From Bin55 sp028819195 (GTDB lineage Bacteria > Pseudomonadota > Gammaproteobacteria > Pseudomonadales > Azotimanducaceae): a stretch of 64,000 nt of DNA. Positions 27,109 to 36,113 of the stretch are shown here, piece by piece (within the stretch, counting starts at the first letter, position 1; each line of letters starts with the position of its first letter). Below the pieces are notes generated by a model, which was given only the letters and a program-made list of their open reading frames with translations, was not told where the DNA came from and did not search any database. The stretch lies in contig JAPPMF010000012.1 in NCBI GenBank assembly GCA_028819195.1, positions 62,001 to 126,000 on the forward strand, in the 5' to 3' direction. Both the position numbers and the translations under genes were made by a program.

Positions 27109-27702
27109 ATGAGCCCATTCAATACCCAAGGAGCAGCAATCTTGCTTGGAGCTGGATTCTCCACACGTTTCGGTCAAGACAAACGTTTAATTGAGCTGCA
27201 GTCAAAACCTTTGCTAAGTTACACTGCCCGGCTCTATAGTAATGTATTTTCGGACACAATCCTAGTCCTGCGAGATACTGACAACTCTTTATCAAAACTA
27301 GTTCCTGAGGATATCGAAATCGTTTATACCAAAAGAGCACAATACGGTATATCCGAGAGTATAAAGGCTGGTCTGAATGTCAGACTTGAAACTTCATGGG
27401 TGGTCATTGGTTTAATCGATATGCCCTTCGTCAAATCGATAACACTGCACTTATTGCGTGACCAAATGATGAAATCGCCGCAACAAATAGTGCGATTACG
27501 ATACCGCAATCGTCCGGGAAACCCCGTAGGGATACCTAAACAGTACTATTCTTCCTTGTTATCACTTACTGGCGATCAAGGAGCACGAAAGTTTTTTACT
27601 CGATGGGAAGCAAACACTCTCGTTTTAGATGTCGTCGATGGGGGAATTCATCGCGACATCGACACACAAGAAGATTGGTTGGAGTACTCAAAATGTCCCT
27701 GA
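27109..27702 (+). CDS. mocA: MocA-like molybdenum cofactor nucleotidyltransferase
   Basis: A 197-residue member of the MobA/MocA nucleotidyltransferase family. AAILLGAGFSTRFGQDKRL is the NTP-binding P-loop-like start. VIGLIDMPFVK holds the metal-binding aspartate, and RNRPGNPVGIPKQY followed by GDQGARKF is characteristic of MocA, which makes the cytosine dinucleotide form of the cofactor used by XdhC-served enzymes. Its position two bases downstream of xdhC supports MocA over MobA. It is convergent with nadK, 39 bases away, with no good hairpin terminator in between. Confidence 0.9.
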   Translation: MSPFNTQGAAILLGAGFSTRFGQDKRLIELQSKPLLSYTARLYSNVFSDTILVLRDTDNSLSKLVPEDIEIVYTKRAQYGISESIKAGLNVRLETSWVVIGLIDMPFVKSITLHLLRDQMMKSPQQIVRLRYRNRPGNPVGIPKQYYSSLLSLTGDQGARKFFTRWEANTLVLDVVDGGIHRDIDTQEDWLEYSKCP

Positions 27703-27741
27703 TCTTCCCAGACTTACAGCATGCATGTGAGAGGTTTTAGA

Positions 27742-28623
27742 TCAAGTCCCCCAATCTAATTTACTACGGCACGATTGATAAAAGTCATGACCAGCAGGAT
27801 AGACGATATTCAGCCCATTTTTGTGCTTGCTGATTTGGACCTTGTCGTGGGGGTGTAGTATGAAGGTGACTTGCGAATCTGCAGTTGTAATGGGATAATC
27901 CTCTTCGGATTCAACTATCACTGTGATTTGCGATTGCCCTCGTACGACTAAAGGACGTGACGACAAGGTGTGGGGAAACATCGGAACCACAACGAGAGCA
28001 TCCAAGGACGGATGCATGATTGGACCACCGGCTGAAAGCGCGTAAGCAGTCGAACCCGTTGGAGTTGCTATGATAAGACCGTCCGATCGTTGAGAGTACA
28101 CAAACTCTTCGTCGACGAAGAGTTTAAAATCCATCATTCGTGTAATCGAACCCGAGTTTACCACTATGTCATTGAGTGCTAACGAACGATGTACAGTTCG
28201 TTCATCGCGGACAACCTTCAAGTCAATAAGAAAGTGAATCTCAGTTTGATATTTTCCCTTAAGTACTTCGTGTAACTTGCTCTCAACTTCATCTGGCGAT
28301 ACCCCAGCAAGGAATCCAAGCCCACCGCGATTGATTCCAATCACTGGTACATCGGAATCAGCAAGGACCCGAGCAACATGGAGAATACTTCCGTCCCCTC
28401 CTACGACTATAACGAGGTCACATTGCTCGAGTTCCGCCATTTTGACCGCGATGTTTGGCTTTGAATCTAATAAACTAGCGGTTTGCGTTTCGAAGCGAAC
28501 TTCGCATTCAAACTGAGTCAAGAACTGACTAAGGGAGTTCAGTGTGTCCGCAACGGTAGGTCTACCTACACGACCGACTATTCCGATAACTTTAAAATTT
28601 GATTTTTTCAATGACACGAACAA
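27742..28623 (-). CDS. nadK: NAD kinase
   Basis: Phosphorylates NAD to NADP using ATP in the cytoplasm. The 293-residue protein has the diagnostic GGDG at 75-78 (VVGGDGSILHVARVL), GINRGGLGFLAGV, SDGLIIATPTGSTAYALSAGGPI and the C-terminal beta-sheet domain. The start is uncertain: TTG 28623, GTG 28617 and TTG 28611 are all in frame and none has a strong ribosome binding site. The gene is divergent from the zinc-ribbon protein gene, leaving only about 70 bases for both promoters. Confidence 0.96.
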   Translation of the reverse strand: MFVSLKKSNFKVIGIVGRVGRPTVADTLNSLSQFLTQFECEVRFETQTASLLDSKPNIAVKMAELEQCDLVIVVGGDGSILHVARVLADSDVPVIGINRGGLGFLAGVSPDEVESKLHEVLKGKYQTEIHFLIDLKVVRDERTVHRSLALNDIVVNSGSITRMMDFKLFVDEEFVYSQRSDGLIIATPTGSTAYALSAGGPIMHPSLDALVVVPMFPHTLSSRPLVVRGQSQITVIVESEEDYPITTADSQVTFILHPHDKVQISKHKNGLNIVYPAGHDFYQSCRSKLDWGT

Positions 28624-28696
28624 CAGTGAAGGATAAAAAGTATTTTCCGGAATTCGAAACTAATTTTTTGACTAGGTTTACATGGATGGAAGCAAG

Positions 28697-28936
28697 ATGA
28701 GTAATAATCGCGCCGAACCTAAGTGTCCAGAATGTGGAACAGTTGGAACTGATAGTATTGTCAGCCGTGAGAGTCAGATGCAAAGTCGTACCCGAGAACC
28801 ATGGTTCTTTGTAATCCATTGTGCCAATTGTGGTTATGTCTACAACGTTATTACAAAGCATGTTTTTGCACAAACTTCTACGCGTGTGGTATTACCCACT
28901 GACAACTCAGGAAGTCGCACACAAACAGAAACTTAG
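28697..28936 (+). CDS. Small zinc-ribbon protein, unknown function
   Basis: A short protein (79 residues from ATG 28697) with two cysteine pairs: CPECGT near residue 10 and CANCGYVYN near residue 44. Together they can bind one zinc ion as a ribbon. The tail is polar. ATG 28697 is preceded by GGAAG at good spacing; an in-frame ATG 15 bases upstream is an alternative. Small ribbons of this kind can bind nucleic acid or protein, but nothing here shows which. It is divergent from nadK, and its stop codon overlaps the stop of the convergent aromatic amino acid hydroxylase gene by three bases. Confidence 0.72.
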   Translation: MSNNRAEPKCPECGTVGTDSIVSRESQMQSRTREPWFFVIHCANCGYVYNVITKHVFAQTSTRVVLPTDNSGSRTQTET

Positions 28937-29805
28937 TGGAGAACCATCGATTCAAGGACATCAAGTTCTTGCATGAGGTGATCCCAAGAATCAGCGACAT
29001 AATAAATTGGTTGTATGTGATCAATCTCGAATCCGCGTTCGCAACAAGCGCGTGACAATCGCTCATGTTTTGCTTGACGATACTTAGACGCTTCTGCGAC
29101 GGACGATAACAATCCAGCACCAAATATTTTGTGTTCTGGACCAATCAATCCATATTCCACGGTCCACCAATGAAAACGTGCAACAAGACGCGCCGGCGAG
29201 ACTGTACTATCTCGAACGAGTTTTTTCGCTTCCACTACTGCAGATTCTGCTTCGTCCATCAAAATTTGTGACGTAGTTTCTTCGGCGATGAGTTCGGCGA
29301 GATGTTTTTGCGCATGATAAAGTTGCATATCTAACTCGTCGAGTTGCGTGGCGGCACCAATCTCTCCTAAACGTTGTAAAAATACTCGATAGTTAGCATC
29401 ATCCAACATTGGTAGATGACCAGCGGCTTCATGAATGATATCGGGGATTGGGGTATAGCCTAGTTGACTGCGAGCCCGGATCGGTTTGGAAATTGGGAGA
29501 ATGGAATGAGCTTGAAGTAACATGAATACGTCGGGAGGGATAAAACCATCGACCACAATGGCACTCCAATCAAATTGTCCCAGTGCAGATTGAACTCGTT
29601 CTAAGGAAGGGATCATCTGTTTACTCATACCGGTATGGGTAAACGATTCACAATAATCGACGGCCGTATTTCCGACGAGGACATTCTCTAAAGCAGTCGT
29701 AGCTAGTCGCCAAGTCTCGTGTTCTTCTGAAGTATACTCCGAGTATTTCTGTTCAACGCTAAATTTTTCGATAGCTTCTTGTAAGTCATGAACTTCAATT
29801 AACAT
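28933..29805 (-). CDS. Biopterin-dependent aromatic amino acid hydroxylase (phenylalanine 4-monooxygenase-like)
   Basis: Non-heme iron monooxygenase that hydroxylates an aromatic amino acid, usually phenylalanine to tyrosine, using tetrahydropterin and oxygen. The 290-residue protein carries the iron site PDIIHEAAGHLPML with H125 and H130, and E217 in HWWTVEYGL. GYTPIPD precedes the first histidines as in the family. The sequence departs from classic PhhA (PDIFHEFFGHVPLL), so it may belong to a separate bacterial branch with a different substrate. AGGAG lies before the ATG. A pterin precursor enzyme, folE, is nearby but not adjacent, and no pterin carbinolamine dehydratase (phhB) gene is seen here. 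Confidence 0.88.
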   Translation of the reverse strand: MLIEVHDLQEAIEKFSVEQKYSEYTSEEHETWRLATTALENVLVGNTAVDYCESFTHTGMSKQMIPSLERVQSALGQFDWSAIVVDGFIPPDVFMLLQAHSILPISKPIRARSQLGYTPIPDIIHEAAGHLPMLDDANYRVFLQRLGEIGAATQLDELDMQLYHAQKHLAELIAEETTSQILMDEAESAVVEAKKLVRDSTVSPARLVARFHWWTVEYGLIGPEHKIFGAGLLSSVAEASKYRQAKHERLSRACCERGFEIDHIQPIYYVADSWDHLMQELDVLESMVLH

Positions 29806-29924
29806 ATAAGCTGCTCCTACTAAGCTGAATCCAATTTACCAACATTGTTTCGTAATTCAATGTCCAACACATAATATTATCTACTTCACCGACTCAATTT
29901 CAACTTTTAGAGTAACAGGATATC

Positions 29925-31688
29925 ATGCCGTTTCGAACAAAACCACTAGGTAAATCAGCAATTATCAATCTGACACTGTTCCTGTCACTCATGATTTTAT
30001 CATTCATTGTAGGTTTAACAGTTTCACCCACTTGGACTGTGGTAAAAACCGTCTTAGATGTAACCACCGATGATGACAGCCAAATTTTTTACACTTTCAA
30101 AGACAAGCCCCAGTACTTTACGGCTGTCAACCGAGATGAGTCGACGTTACTTGTGTTAGAGGGAACCTCGGAACTCCATCCGGAAATTCAGGAAGAGTAT
30201 ATAGTCGAGGATTCTGCCGACGGTAAAAAAACATATTACCGATTAGAGGCCAAGAGGCATTGGGGTATTTGGTCGTTACTACCTGCTATTTGTGCGATTC
30301 TACTATGTTGGGTTTCAAGAGAACCTATAACATCGTTACTTGGCGGCATAGTTTCCGGGGCGTTACTGTTAGGTATGTACGATCTCACCGGTGAAGTTCT
30401 TATCCCAACTTTGGGAACCGCCAGTGTTGCTGGAATCCTCATTTTATACCTTTGGTTACTAGGTGGGCTATTAGGAGTCTGGTCGAAAACCGGTGCTGCA
30501 CAAGCTTTTGCTGAATGGATCACACGTAAGGTAGTAAAGGGTCCACGAACCGCAAAATTAGTGGCATGGTTATTGGGAGTGTTATTTTTTCAAGGTGGTA
30601 CGGTGAGTACCGTTTTAGTTGGTACGACGGTGAAACCAGTTGCAGATAAGGAAAACATAAGCCACGAAGAACTTGCTTATATCGTCGATTCTACGGCATC
30701 TCCCATTGCTTCACAATTGGCTTTTAACGCTTGGCCAGGATACGTTCAAGCATTTATTTTTGTCTCTGGTGTATCGTTTTTAGCTACTGAGGCTGACCGG
30801 ATTGCATTCTTTTTCTCAAGCGTCCCATTTTGTTTCTATGCAATTTTTGCTGTGCTCGGTACCTTCCTGCTAAGTATTGAAAAACCTTTATTTCTTGGTA
30901 AAGGTATGAAAACCGCAATGGAAAGGGCGCGCTCTACTGGGAAACTCGATTCGGATACTGCCTCTCCTCTAGCCGCTCCAGAGTTGCAATCAACATCGGT
31001 ACCGAAAGGTTACCAGGCTAGCATGTTTGAGTTCGTGTTACCCTTAGTCCTATTAATTTGCATTGCCGTGGGTACTTACATCGCGTTCGGCTCTCCAAAC
31101 GTCCACTGGGCTTTTGGGATAGCACTATTACTTGCCGCCAGTATGTCATTATTTAGAGGGTTAACCATTAAAGAATTAATAGCCGGTATTGGGCAAGGAA
31201 TGAAAGGTCTTGTCATTGGTTCCGTCATTTTGCTATTAGCGATCACAATCGGATCGGTGAGTGCGCAAGCAGGTGGTGGGGCTTATCTCGTCCAGGTGTT
31301 TGGCGATACATTGCCATGGTTTTTACTGCCTGTGCTGCTGCAATTGCTCACGATGACTATCGCATTCTCCACTGGGACTAGTTGGGGCACTTATGCAGTT
31401 GCCTTTCCATTAGCCATGCCGCTAGCGTGGGCCGTCGCTAACGGACAAGATCTGAGTCATCCTTGGTTTTTTATGACACTTTGCTTTGCAGCCGTGATGG
31501 ACGGTAGTGTGTATGGCGATCAATGTTCACCGATTTCCGATACTACCGTGCTGAGTTCAATGTGCACGGGCTGTGACTTGATGGATCACGTAAAGACTCA
31601 AATTCCCCAAGCCACTTTTGCGGCAGTTATTGCAGCTGTACTGTGGACAACCCTTGCTTATTTCGCAGGTGTTGGCTTCGGTGGTTAG
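29925..31688 (+). CDS. NhaC-family Na+/H+ antiporter
   Basis: A 587-residue inner membrane protein with about a dozen hydrophobic segments. One N-terminal membrane helix (14-35) is followed by a soluble loop of about 75 residues, then by the transporter core. There FFQGGTVSTVLVGTTVKPV, VDSTASPIASQLAFNAWPGY and STGTSWGTYAVAFPLAMPLA match the NhaC/YuiF group of sodium-proton (or malate-lactate) antiporters. The late motif DGSVYGDQCSPISDTTVLSS is also a group hallmark. AGGA lies before the ATG. The following ELM1-like gene begins 33 bases after the stop. Confidence 0.9.
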   Translation: MPFRTKPLGKSAIINLTLFLSLMILSFIVGLTVSPTWTVVKTVLDVTTDDDSQIFYTFKDKPQYFTAVNRDESTLLVLEGTSELHPEIQEEYIVEDSADGKKTYYRLEAKRHWGIWSLLPAICAILLCWVSREPITSLLGGIVSGALLLGMYDLTGEVLIPTLGTASVAGILILYLWLLGGLLGVWSKTGAAQAFAEWITRKVVKGPRTAKLVAWLLGVLFFQGGTVSTVLVGTTVKPVADKENISHEELAYIVDSTASPIASQLAFNAWPGYVQAFIFVSGVSFLATEADRIAFFFSSVPFCFYAIFAVLGTFLLSIEKPLFLGKGMKTAMERARSTGKLDSDTASPLAAPELQSTSVPKGYQASMFEFVLPLVLLICIAVGTYIAFGSPNVHWAFGIALLLAASMSLFRGLTIKELIAGIGQGMKGLVIGSVILLLAITIGSVSAQAGGGAYLVQVFGDTLPWFLLPVLLQLLTMTIAFSTGTSWGTYAVAFPLAMPLAWAVANGQDLSHPWFFMTLCFAAVMDGSVYGDQCSPISDTTVLSSMCTGCDLMDHVKTQIPQATFAAVIAAVLWTTLAYFAGVGFGG

Positions 31689-31721
31689 TGCAACCAAGTT
31701 TATGTAACTGATACAAAGCTT

Positions 31722-32615
31722 GTGCTGAAATCCTTTGTCATTTGGGTATTCTCGGACGGTCGAAAAGGACATGAAAATCAAACACGAGGTTTGTTGAATG
31801 CACTAGTAGAATTGAATAAATCTCGGTTCACCGTTGAAAGTTATTGGGTAACAAAACAAACTCCTAATGCAAATTTAACAGCATATCCTCATCCAAATCT
31901 AATACTTGGAGCAGGTCACGCAACACATTTTCCGATGTTACGCGCAAAGATTCTTTTTGGAGGTGTAACGGTGGTATTAATGAAGCCGTCGATTCCTTCC
32001 ATCTTTTTTGATATGGTCTTTGTTCCCCATCACGATTCTTGTGAAAACTTTGGCAATGTACATGCTACAATCGGGGTGTTAAATACGATTACCCGTTCTC
32101 ATCCAAATGCTAGCGAGGGTACTATATTGCTTGGCGGAGCAAGCCGGCACTTCCAATGGGATACTGATCGCATCGCCCAACAAGTCAAGGAGGTCTGTGA
32201 CTCAAAGACAAACAGAGTTTGGAATGTGTGTGACTCGCCACGTAGTCCTGATGAGCTTTTGTCAAAAATTCAAGACTCACCAAATATTCGAAAATATCCT
32301 TGGCGTGACACCGACGAGAATTTTATTTCGTTCCTTCTCGGTACAAGTTCCGAGATTTGGGTGAGTTGCGACTCAGTTTCGATGCTTTATGAGGCAGTCA
32401 GTACGGGAGTACCTGTGGGAGTATTTGAGCTTAAGCCTAGAAAAAGGAGTAACAAGATTTTAAGAGGTTTACAGGAACTAGCTACACAGGGGCATATTCA
32501 ATTTTCGTGCGAAGGATTAACCTTGAAACTTCGGTCAGAACTTGAAACTCAATTGTCAGAATCAACGCGTTGTGCAGAGTTAGTCACACGGTATGTAATG
32601 AATAAACTCTCCTAA
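31722..32615 (+). CDS. ELM1 (DUF1022) family protein
   Basis: A 297-residue protein of the mitochondrial fission ELM1-like family, a group that is widespread in proteobacteria and has a glycosyltransferase-like fold of unclear role. WVFSDGRKGHENQTRGL is the N-terminal signature. ILGAGHATHFPMLRAK, the VFVPHHDS block and CDSVSMLYEAVSTGVPVGVFEL near the end are the sugar nucleotide-binding-like parts. The start is GTG 31722. It may be cotranscribed with the antiporter upstream. It converges on the second methyltransferase fusion, 18 bases away, with no obvious terminator. Confidence 0.87.
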   Translation: MLKSFVIWVFSDGRKGHENQTRGLLNALVELNKSRFTVESYWVTKQTPNANLTAYPHPNLILGAGHATHFPMLRAKILFGGVTVVLMKPSIPSIFFDMVFVPHHDSCENFGNVHATIGVLNTITRSHPNASEGTILLGGASRHFQWDTDRIAQQVKEVCDSKTNRVWNVCDSPRSPDELLSKIQDSPNIRKYPWRDTDENFISFLLGTSSEIWVSCDSVSMLYEAVSTGVPVGVFELKPRKRSNKILRGLQELATQGHIQFSCEGLTLKLRSELETQLSESTRCAELVTRYVMNKLS

Positions 32616-32633
32616 AAAATATGTAACCGTAAA

Positions 32634-35573
32634 TCAGCCATCCTCTGCAAGCAATTCCAACGCGCGTTTGTTTTGACCGTGAACTGAACCTTCTTTTGAC
32701 CACAGTAGACGCAAATCTTCAATTGCAGCAATCGCTCGCTCGGGTAAATTCAACATTTTTACGACTGCAAAGTCAATCTCTTTCCGTATTGGATCATAAT
32801 GAGCTTGACATGCGGGCTGAAGAGATTTCAGCAATAAGCTAGATGCTTTTTGATGGGCAAACTTTAATGCCCCCTCGTCTAGTTTGCTAAAGTCTGGGCT
32901 TGGGACCGTTTTAATCGCTCCTATCTGAGAAGTAGATCGACCAGCGTGAGTCCGTTGTCCCTGAGTCCAATGAACAATCATACCAAGTGTAGAATTTGCC
33001 CAAAGCAGAAACGGCCAAAAGAGATCCTCTCGATCGCTCTTGAGCGTAGTCCATGATCTTCCACCTAAAACGGGGTATTCGGTTGTTGCTGCAAGTATCG
33101 TTTGTGATGTCCATCGCATATTTCGAGCATACAACAACTTGCTCATACTGTTTCTCATCGTTGATTCAAATTCGGATCGGTCTTCAAACGAAACACTCAC
33201 TCCTTTATGAGTAGGTCTAACTAACATTTGCTTCTGAGTTTTTGAGTTCGCATGCCATAGTGATAAATCTGGATTAGCAACTGAATCTTCAATGTGCATT
33301 TCGTGCATCTCGAAAGCACCTCGTGGATCTCCTCCAGATATATGACCTAGTAAGTCATGAGTCGGTCCAACCTGAAAAAGTAGTGAGAGAGTTGTCATTG
33401 GTATCGGTATCTTGAATTGTTTTTGTTTCCATTGAATGATGCCTTCTCTCAATTTCAAAGCAGCTTCCGCAAGGTATGGATTTAACACCGATAGAGGACT
33501 CCAAGGGGCACCCAAAGTAAGTGATTTTTCCACTAGCAATACTCCTACTTCATCATTTCCAACTTTGATTGGATACCATTTTCCGAACTGACGTTGCTGT
33601 TGATGTATGCTCAAAACTGCGCGCGCGGTTTCTCGCGCTTGTCCAATACTTGATAAAGGTTCTCGCAAAGTTACGTACGAAATATCCTGCGTTTTCTGAG
33701 TACTGTTGTTATTTCTAGTGGCAATCAATAACATCTCTTCCATCCCAGTATCGGCAGATAAAGCCTTCTTACCAAGTGCTTTACCACCTGTCACTGCAAC
33801 AGCTATAATGTCGTGAAATTCTGCTAGTATCATTTCGCGAGTAGGTGCCCAACTAGGTGCAAACGCGGCTGTTAGTGGTAGTACAAAACCAATTCGTCCT
33901 CCTGGTTTCACTTTTTTCTTGGCGATTGCTACAAAGGATGCTGCCATACCTGCTTTATTGTTCACTGGCTCATTTTTCGTAAGTTGTTGCCATCGTTTTT
34001 GGCAGGCGTTGCGTTTCTGTTCACTTAATCCCGATACATCAAAGGCACTTTGGCCACTACGAGTTCGCGAATAGGGAGGATTCATTAAAACCCAATCAAT
34101 CGTAGCATCGGTTACTTCTAATGCTTCGTCTCGGTCAGAGCCTACTGCACCCGTAGAAGTCCCTCCTAGTTGATCGAACAGATCGGTTGCTTGATTAGTT
34201 TGTAGATATTCAAGTGAACCAGTCACTGCATTTGCTCCGCCGACGTGCAACCACCCTACTCTTGTTTTTGAATACTTCTGCCTTAAGTTCATCAACGCTA
34301 ATGATGAAGTCGTTAGGTGTGCTGCGATTGGACTAATATCTGCACCAACTAGTCCATGTTCCATCGCGTCTTGATGCAGCGAAACGTCTTCAAATTCAGA
34401 CGAAATATGGTGTTCGTGAAATCGATAGACTCTTTGATAACCAGCGCGTAGAAGCGTTCCGGTACCACACGCTAAATCGGCAATAGAATGTTTCGAAAAG
34501 AAGTGAGGATCGCTCCATTCCTGTGATGAGACATCCGATTCACGAATCGTTAAACCGGCGAGTAGTTCTGCCGTACTGGGCTGCGTGTAAAACGCAGCTG
34601 ATTCTTTACGGTCATCCGAGAGTTTTGGAAATAGTTCAGCGCCAATATTCATGTGTGGTCCCACACGAGAAGTCTCGATTCGTTGTGCGGCGTCAATCAA
34701 TAGTTCAAGAGCTTCAGACGTAGCCTTAACATCCATGTTCATGTATTGGTGCAAAACATTCACAGCAGGTTGAAAAACTGAATACCAGTTGTCTTTTAGA
34801 ATGTCATTCCATGCACCATGAACGTTTGCAGGTTGTATAGTTGTACTCCCCAACAAAGATATTTGTTTCGTGACGGGATGTTGCATACGATCCAACTGTA
34901 GATGAACAATGATCGCGTTCAACCAAAGGACCATGGCTGTTCGTAAAGCACTCAAGTGTGAACGTTGATACACAATGGAAGCCAACTCATCGAACCAAGC
35001 TGAGTCTATGCTACTTTCAACTCTTTGTGCGGCTTGACGAATCTTCGTAGCAACGTATTCAGCAACTAATTCGACTCGTTCTTTGGGTAAAGCTTCCGAC
35101 TGAACCATACTTAACAGATCAAAAATTGTCCCCTTTACAAACCCGGATTTGGGGTAGCGGCGGGTTTCTGTTTTCTGATCAGTTTCAACTAGTTGGTGTA
35201 ATGAATAATTTAAGTGGCAGCCGCCAAGCAATTTTTCTGTTACTTCTTTTGCACTGTTCATAGACCGAAAATCTTGATCGATATGAACAGCAATACTTGA
35301 TAGAAACTTACTACCGTTTACTTTGAAAACACAACCGAGCCTTGCTATAGCGTCTTTGTCTGCGTCACCGGCGTGGAAAGATGTCTCTACGATTACGGGT
35401 TGAATATCCCTATCCGTAACAATAAGATCGGGTCGCAAGGATTGACCCTCCTGGAGTACTCCGGTCATCTCGACGAGAATTGATTCCCCTTTTGTACGCC
35501 AAATCGGACGACTGTTTCTTAGAGCTTCTCCCAAGCCTTGATTAAAAGTCGATTCAATAAGGGTAGGAGTCAT
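32634..35573 (-). CDS. Solitary fusion protein: nuclease-like N-terminus plus N6-adenine DNA methyltransferase (copy B)
   Basis: A 979-residue diverged paralog of the protein at 1917-4949. PD lies at 48-49, followed by VETSF with E63, T64 and S65, so the third position of the PD-(D/E)xK motif is serine, not lysine. FYTQPS (328-333), DLACGTG (366-372) and NPPY (498-501) are the methyltransferase motifs in gamma-class order. The C-terminal LLWANSTLGMIVHW and the final LWSKEGSVHGQNK match the ends of copy A. An ATG start gives the N-terminus MTPTLIESTF, about 30 residues shorter than copy A. The gene is alone: ELM1 converges on its 3' end, and the two tRNA genes lie about 275 bases beyond its 5' end. 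DNA methylation is likely; nuclease activity is doubtful. Confidence 0.85.
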   Translation of the reverse strand: MTPTLIESTFNQGLGEALRNSRPIWRTKGESILVEMTGVLQEGQSLRPDLIVTDRDIQPVIVETSFHAGDADKDAIARLGCVFKVNGSKFLSSIAVHIDQDFRSMNSAKEVTEKLLGGCHLNYSLHQLVETDQKTETRRYPKSGFVKGTIFDLLSMVQSEALPKERVELVAEYVATKIRQAAQRVESSIDSAWFDELASIVYQRSHLSALRTAMVLWLNAIIVHLQLDRMQHPVTKQISLLGSTTIQPANVHGAWNDILKDNWYSVFQPAVNVLHQYMNMDVKATSEALELLIDAAQRIETSRVGPHMNIGAELFPKLSDDRKESAAFYTQPSTAELLAGLTIRESDVSSQEWSDPHFFSKHSIADLACGTGTLLRAGYQRVYRFHEHHISSEFEDVSLHQDAMEHGLVGADISPIAAHLTTSSLALMNLRQKYSKTRVGWLHVGGANAVTGSLEYLQTNQATDLFDQLGGTSTGAVGSDRDEALEVTDATIDWVLMNPPYSRTRSGQSAFDVSGLSEQKRNACQKRWQQLTKNEPVNNKAGMAASFVAIAKKKVKPGGRIGFVLPLTAAFAPSWAPTREMILAEFHDIIAVAVTGGKALGKKALSADTGMEEMLLIATRNNNSTQKTQDISYVTLREPLSSIGQARETARAVLSIHQQQRQFGKWYPIKVGNDEVGVLLVEKSLTLGAPWSPLSVLNPYLAEAALKLREGIIQWKQKQFKIPIPMTTLSLLFQVGPTHDLLGHISGGDPRGAFEMHEMHIEDSVANPDLSLWHANSKTQKQMLVRPTHKGVSVSFEDRSEFESTMRNSMSKLLYARNMRWTSQTILAATTEYPVLGGRSWTTLKSDREDLFWPFLLWANSTLGMIVHWTQGQRTHAGRSTSQIGAIKTVPSPDFSKLDEGALKFAHQKASSLLLKSLQPACQAHYDPIRKEIDFAVVKMLNLPERAIAAIEDLRLLWSKEGSVHGQNKRALELLAEDG

Positions 35574-35847
35574 TTGATACTATGTGTGTTCGTCTAGATT
35601 AATGAGTTTAAGTTCAAACATATACTAGTGGTTTCACGTTAAAATATTTTTGTAAACTTTAGTTTTATAACCAATATTACAGATTTTTCAGAAGCCTCAG
35701 TTCAGAATGGATACCAATATAGTTGACTCGTTCTTATGGCTAACTTCGAGTCGGTATGAATACTTGAGGTACGAGCCTATTCACTAAACGAAGACAAGTA
35801 TTACGTCAGAGTTGTTGTTTAGTTTCGGTCTAGAAATAATATCAAGG

Positions 35848-35924
35848 TGGCGGAGCGGACGGGATTCGAACCCGCGGCCTCTAGCGTGACAGGCTAGCGT
35901 TCTAACCAGCTGAACTACCGCTCC
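35848..35924 (-). tRNA. tRNA-Asp (anticodon GTC)
   Basis: The reverse strand folds into a cloverleaf with acceptor arm GGAGCGG/CCGCTCC, D loop AGCTGGTTAGA, anticodon stem CTAGC/GCTAG around loop CTGTCAC (anticodon GTC), and T arm GCGGG-TTCGAAT-CCCGT. The discriminator is G and CCA is encoded in the DNA. It lies 19 bases downstream of tRNA-Val in the same direction and very probably shares its promoter. Confidence 0.97.
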
Positions 35925-35943
35925 GTGAATATTAGCCATTCAA

Positions 35944-36020
35944 TGGTGGGTGTTGTAGGGATCGAACCTACGACCTATGGCTTGTAAGGCCATCGCTCTC
36001 CCGAACTGAGCTAAACACCC
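35944..36020 (-). tRNA. tRNA-Val (anticodon TAC)
   Basis: The reverse strand gives acceptor arm GGGTGTT/AACACCC, TAGCTCAGTTCGGGAGAGC as D arm, anticodon stem ATGGC/GCCAT around CTTACAA (anticodon TAC) and T arm GTAGG-TTCGATC-CCTAC, ending ACCA with CCA encoded. First gene of a two-tRNA unit. Confidence 0.97.
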
Positions 36021-36034
36021 TCGAAAGTGTAAAA

Positions 36035-36062
36035 ATTTTATCTCATACCGCTTACTTGTCAA
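36035..36062 (-). promoter_or_regulatory. Sigma-70-like promoter of the tRNA-Val/tRNA-Asp unit
   Basis: On the reverse strand a perfect TTGACA (36057-36062) is followed after 16 bases by TAAAAT (36035-36040). The first base of tRNA-Val is at 36020, so transcription would begin about seven bases before the mature RNA, as expected for a stable RNA promoter. Confidence 0.75.
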
Positions 36063-36113
36063 ATCAAACGGAACGTTAATCCTGACGTTCGAGTTAATTC
36101 CATTTAACTTCGC

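Noticed and set aside
27703..27741. Hairpin between mocA and nadK as a bidirectional terminator
   Set aside because: Only five-base arms (TGATC/GATCA) with a long loop and no T run.
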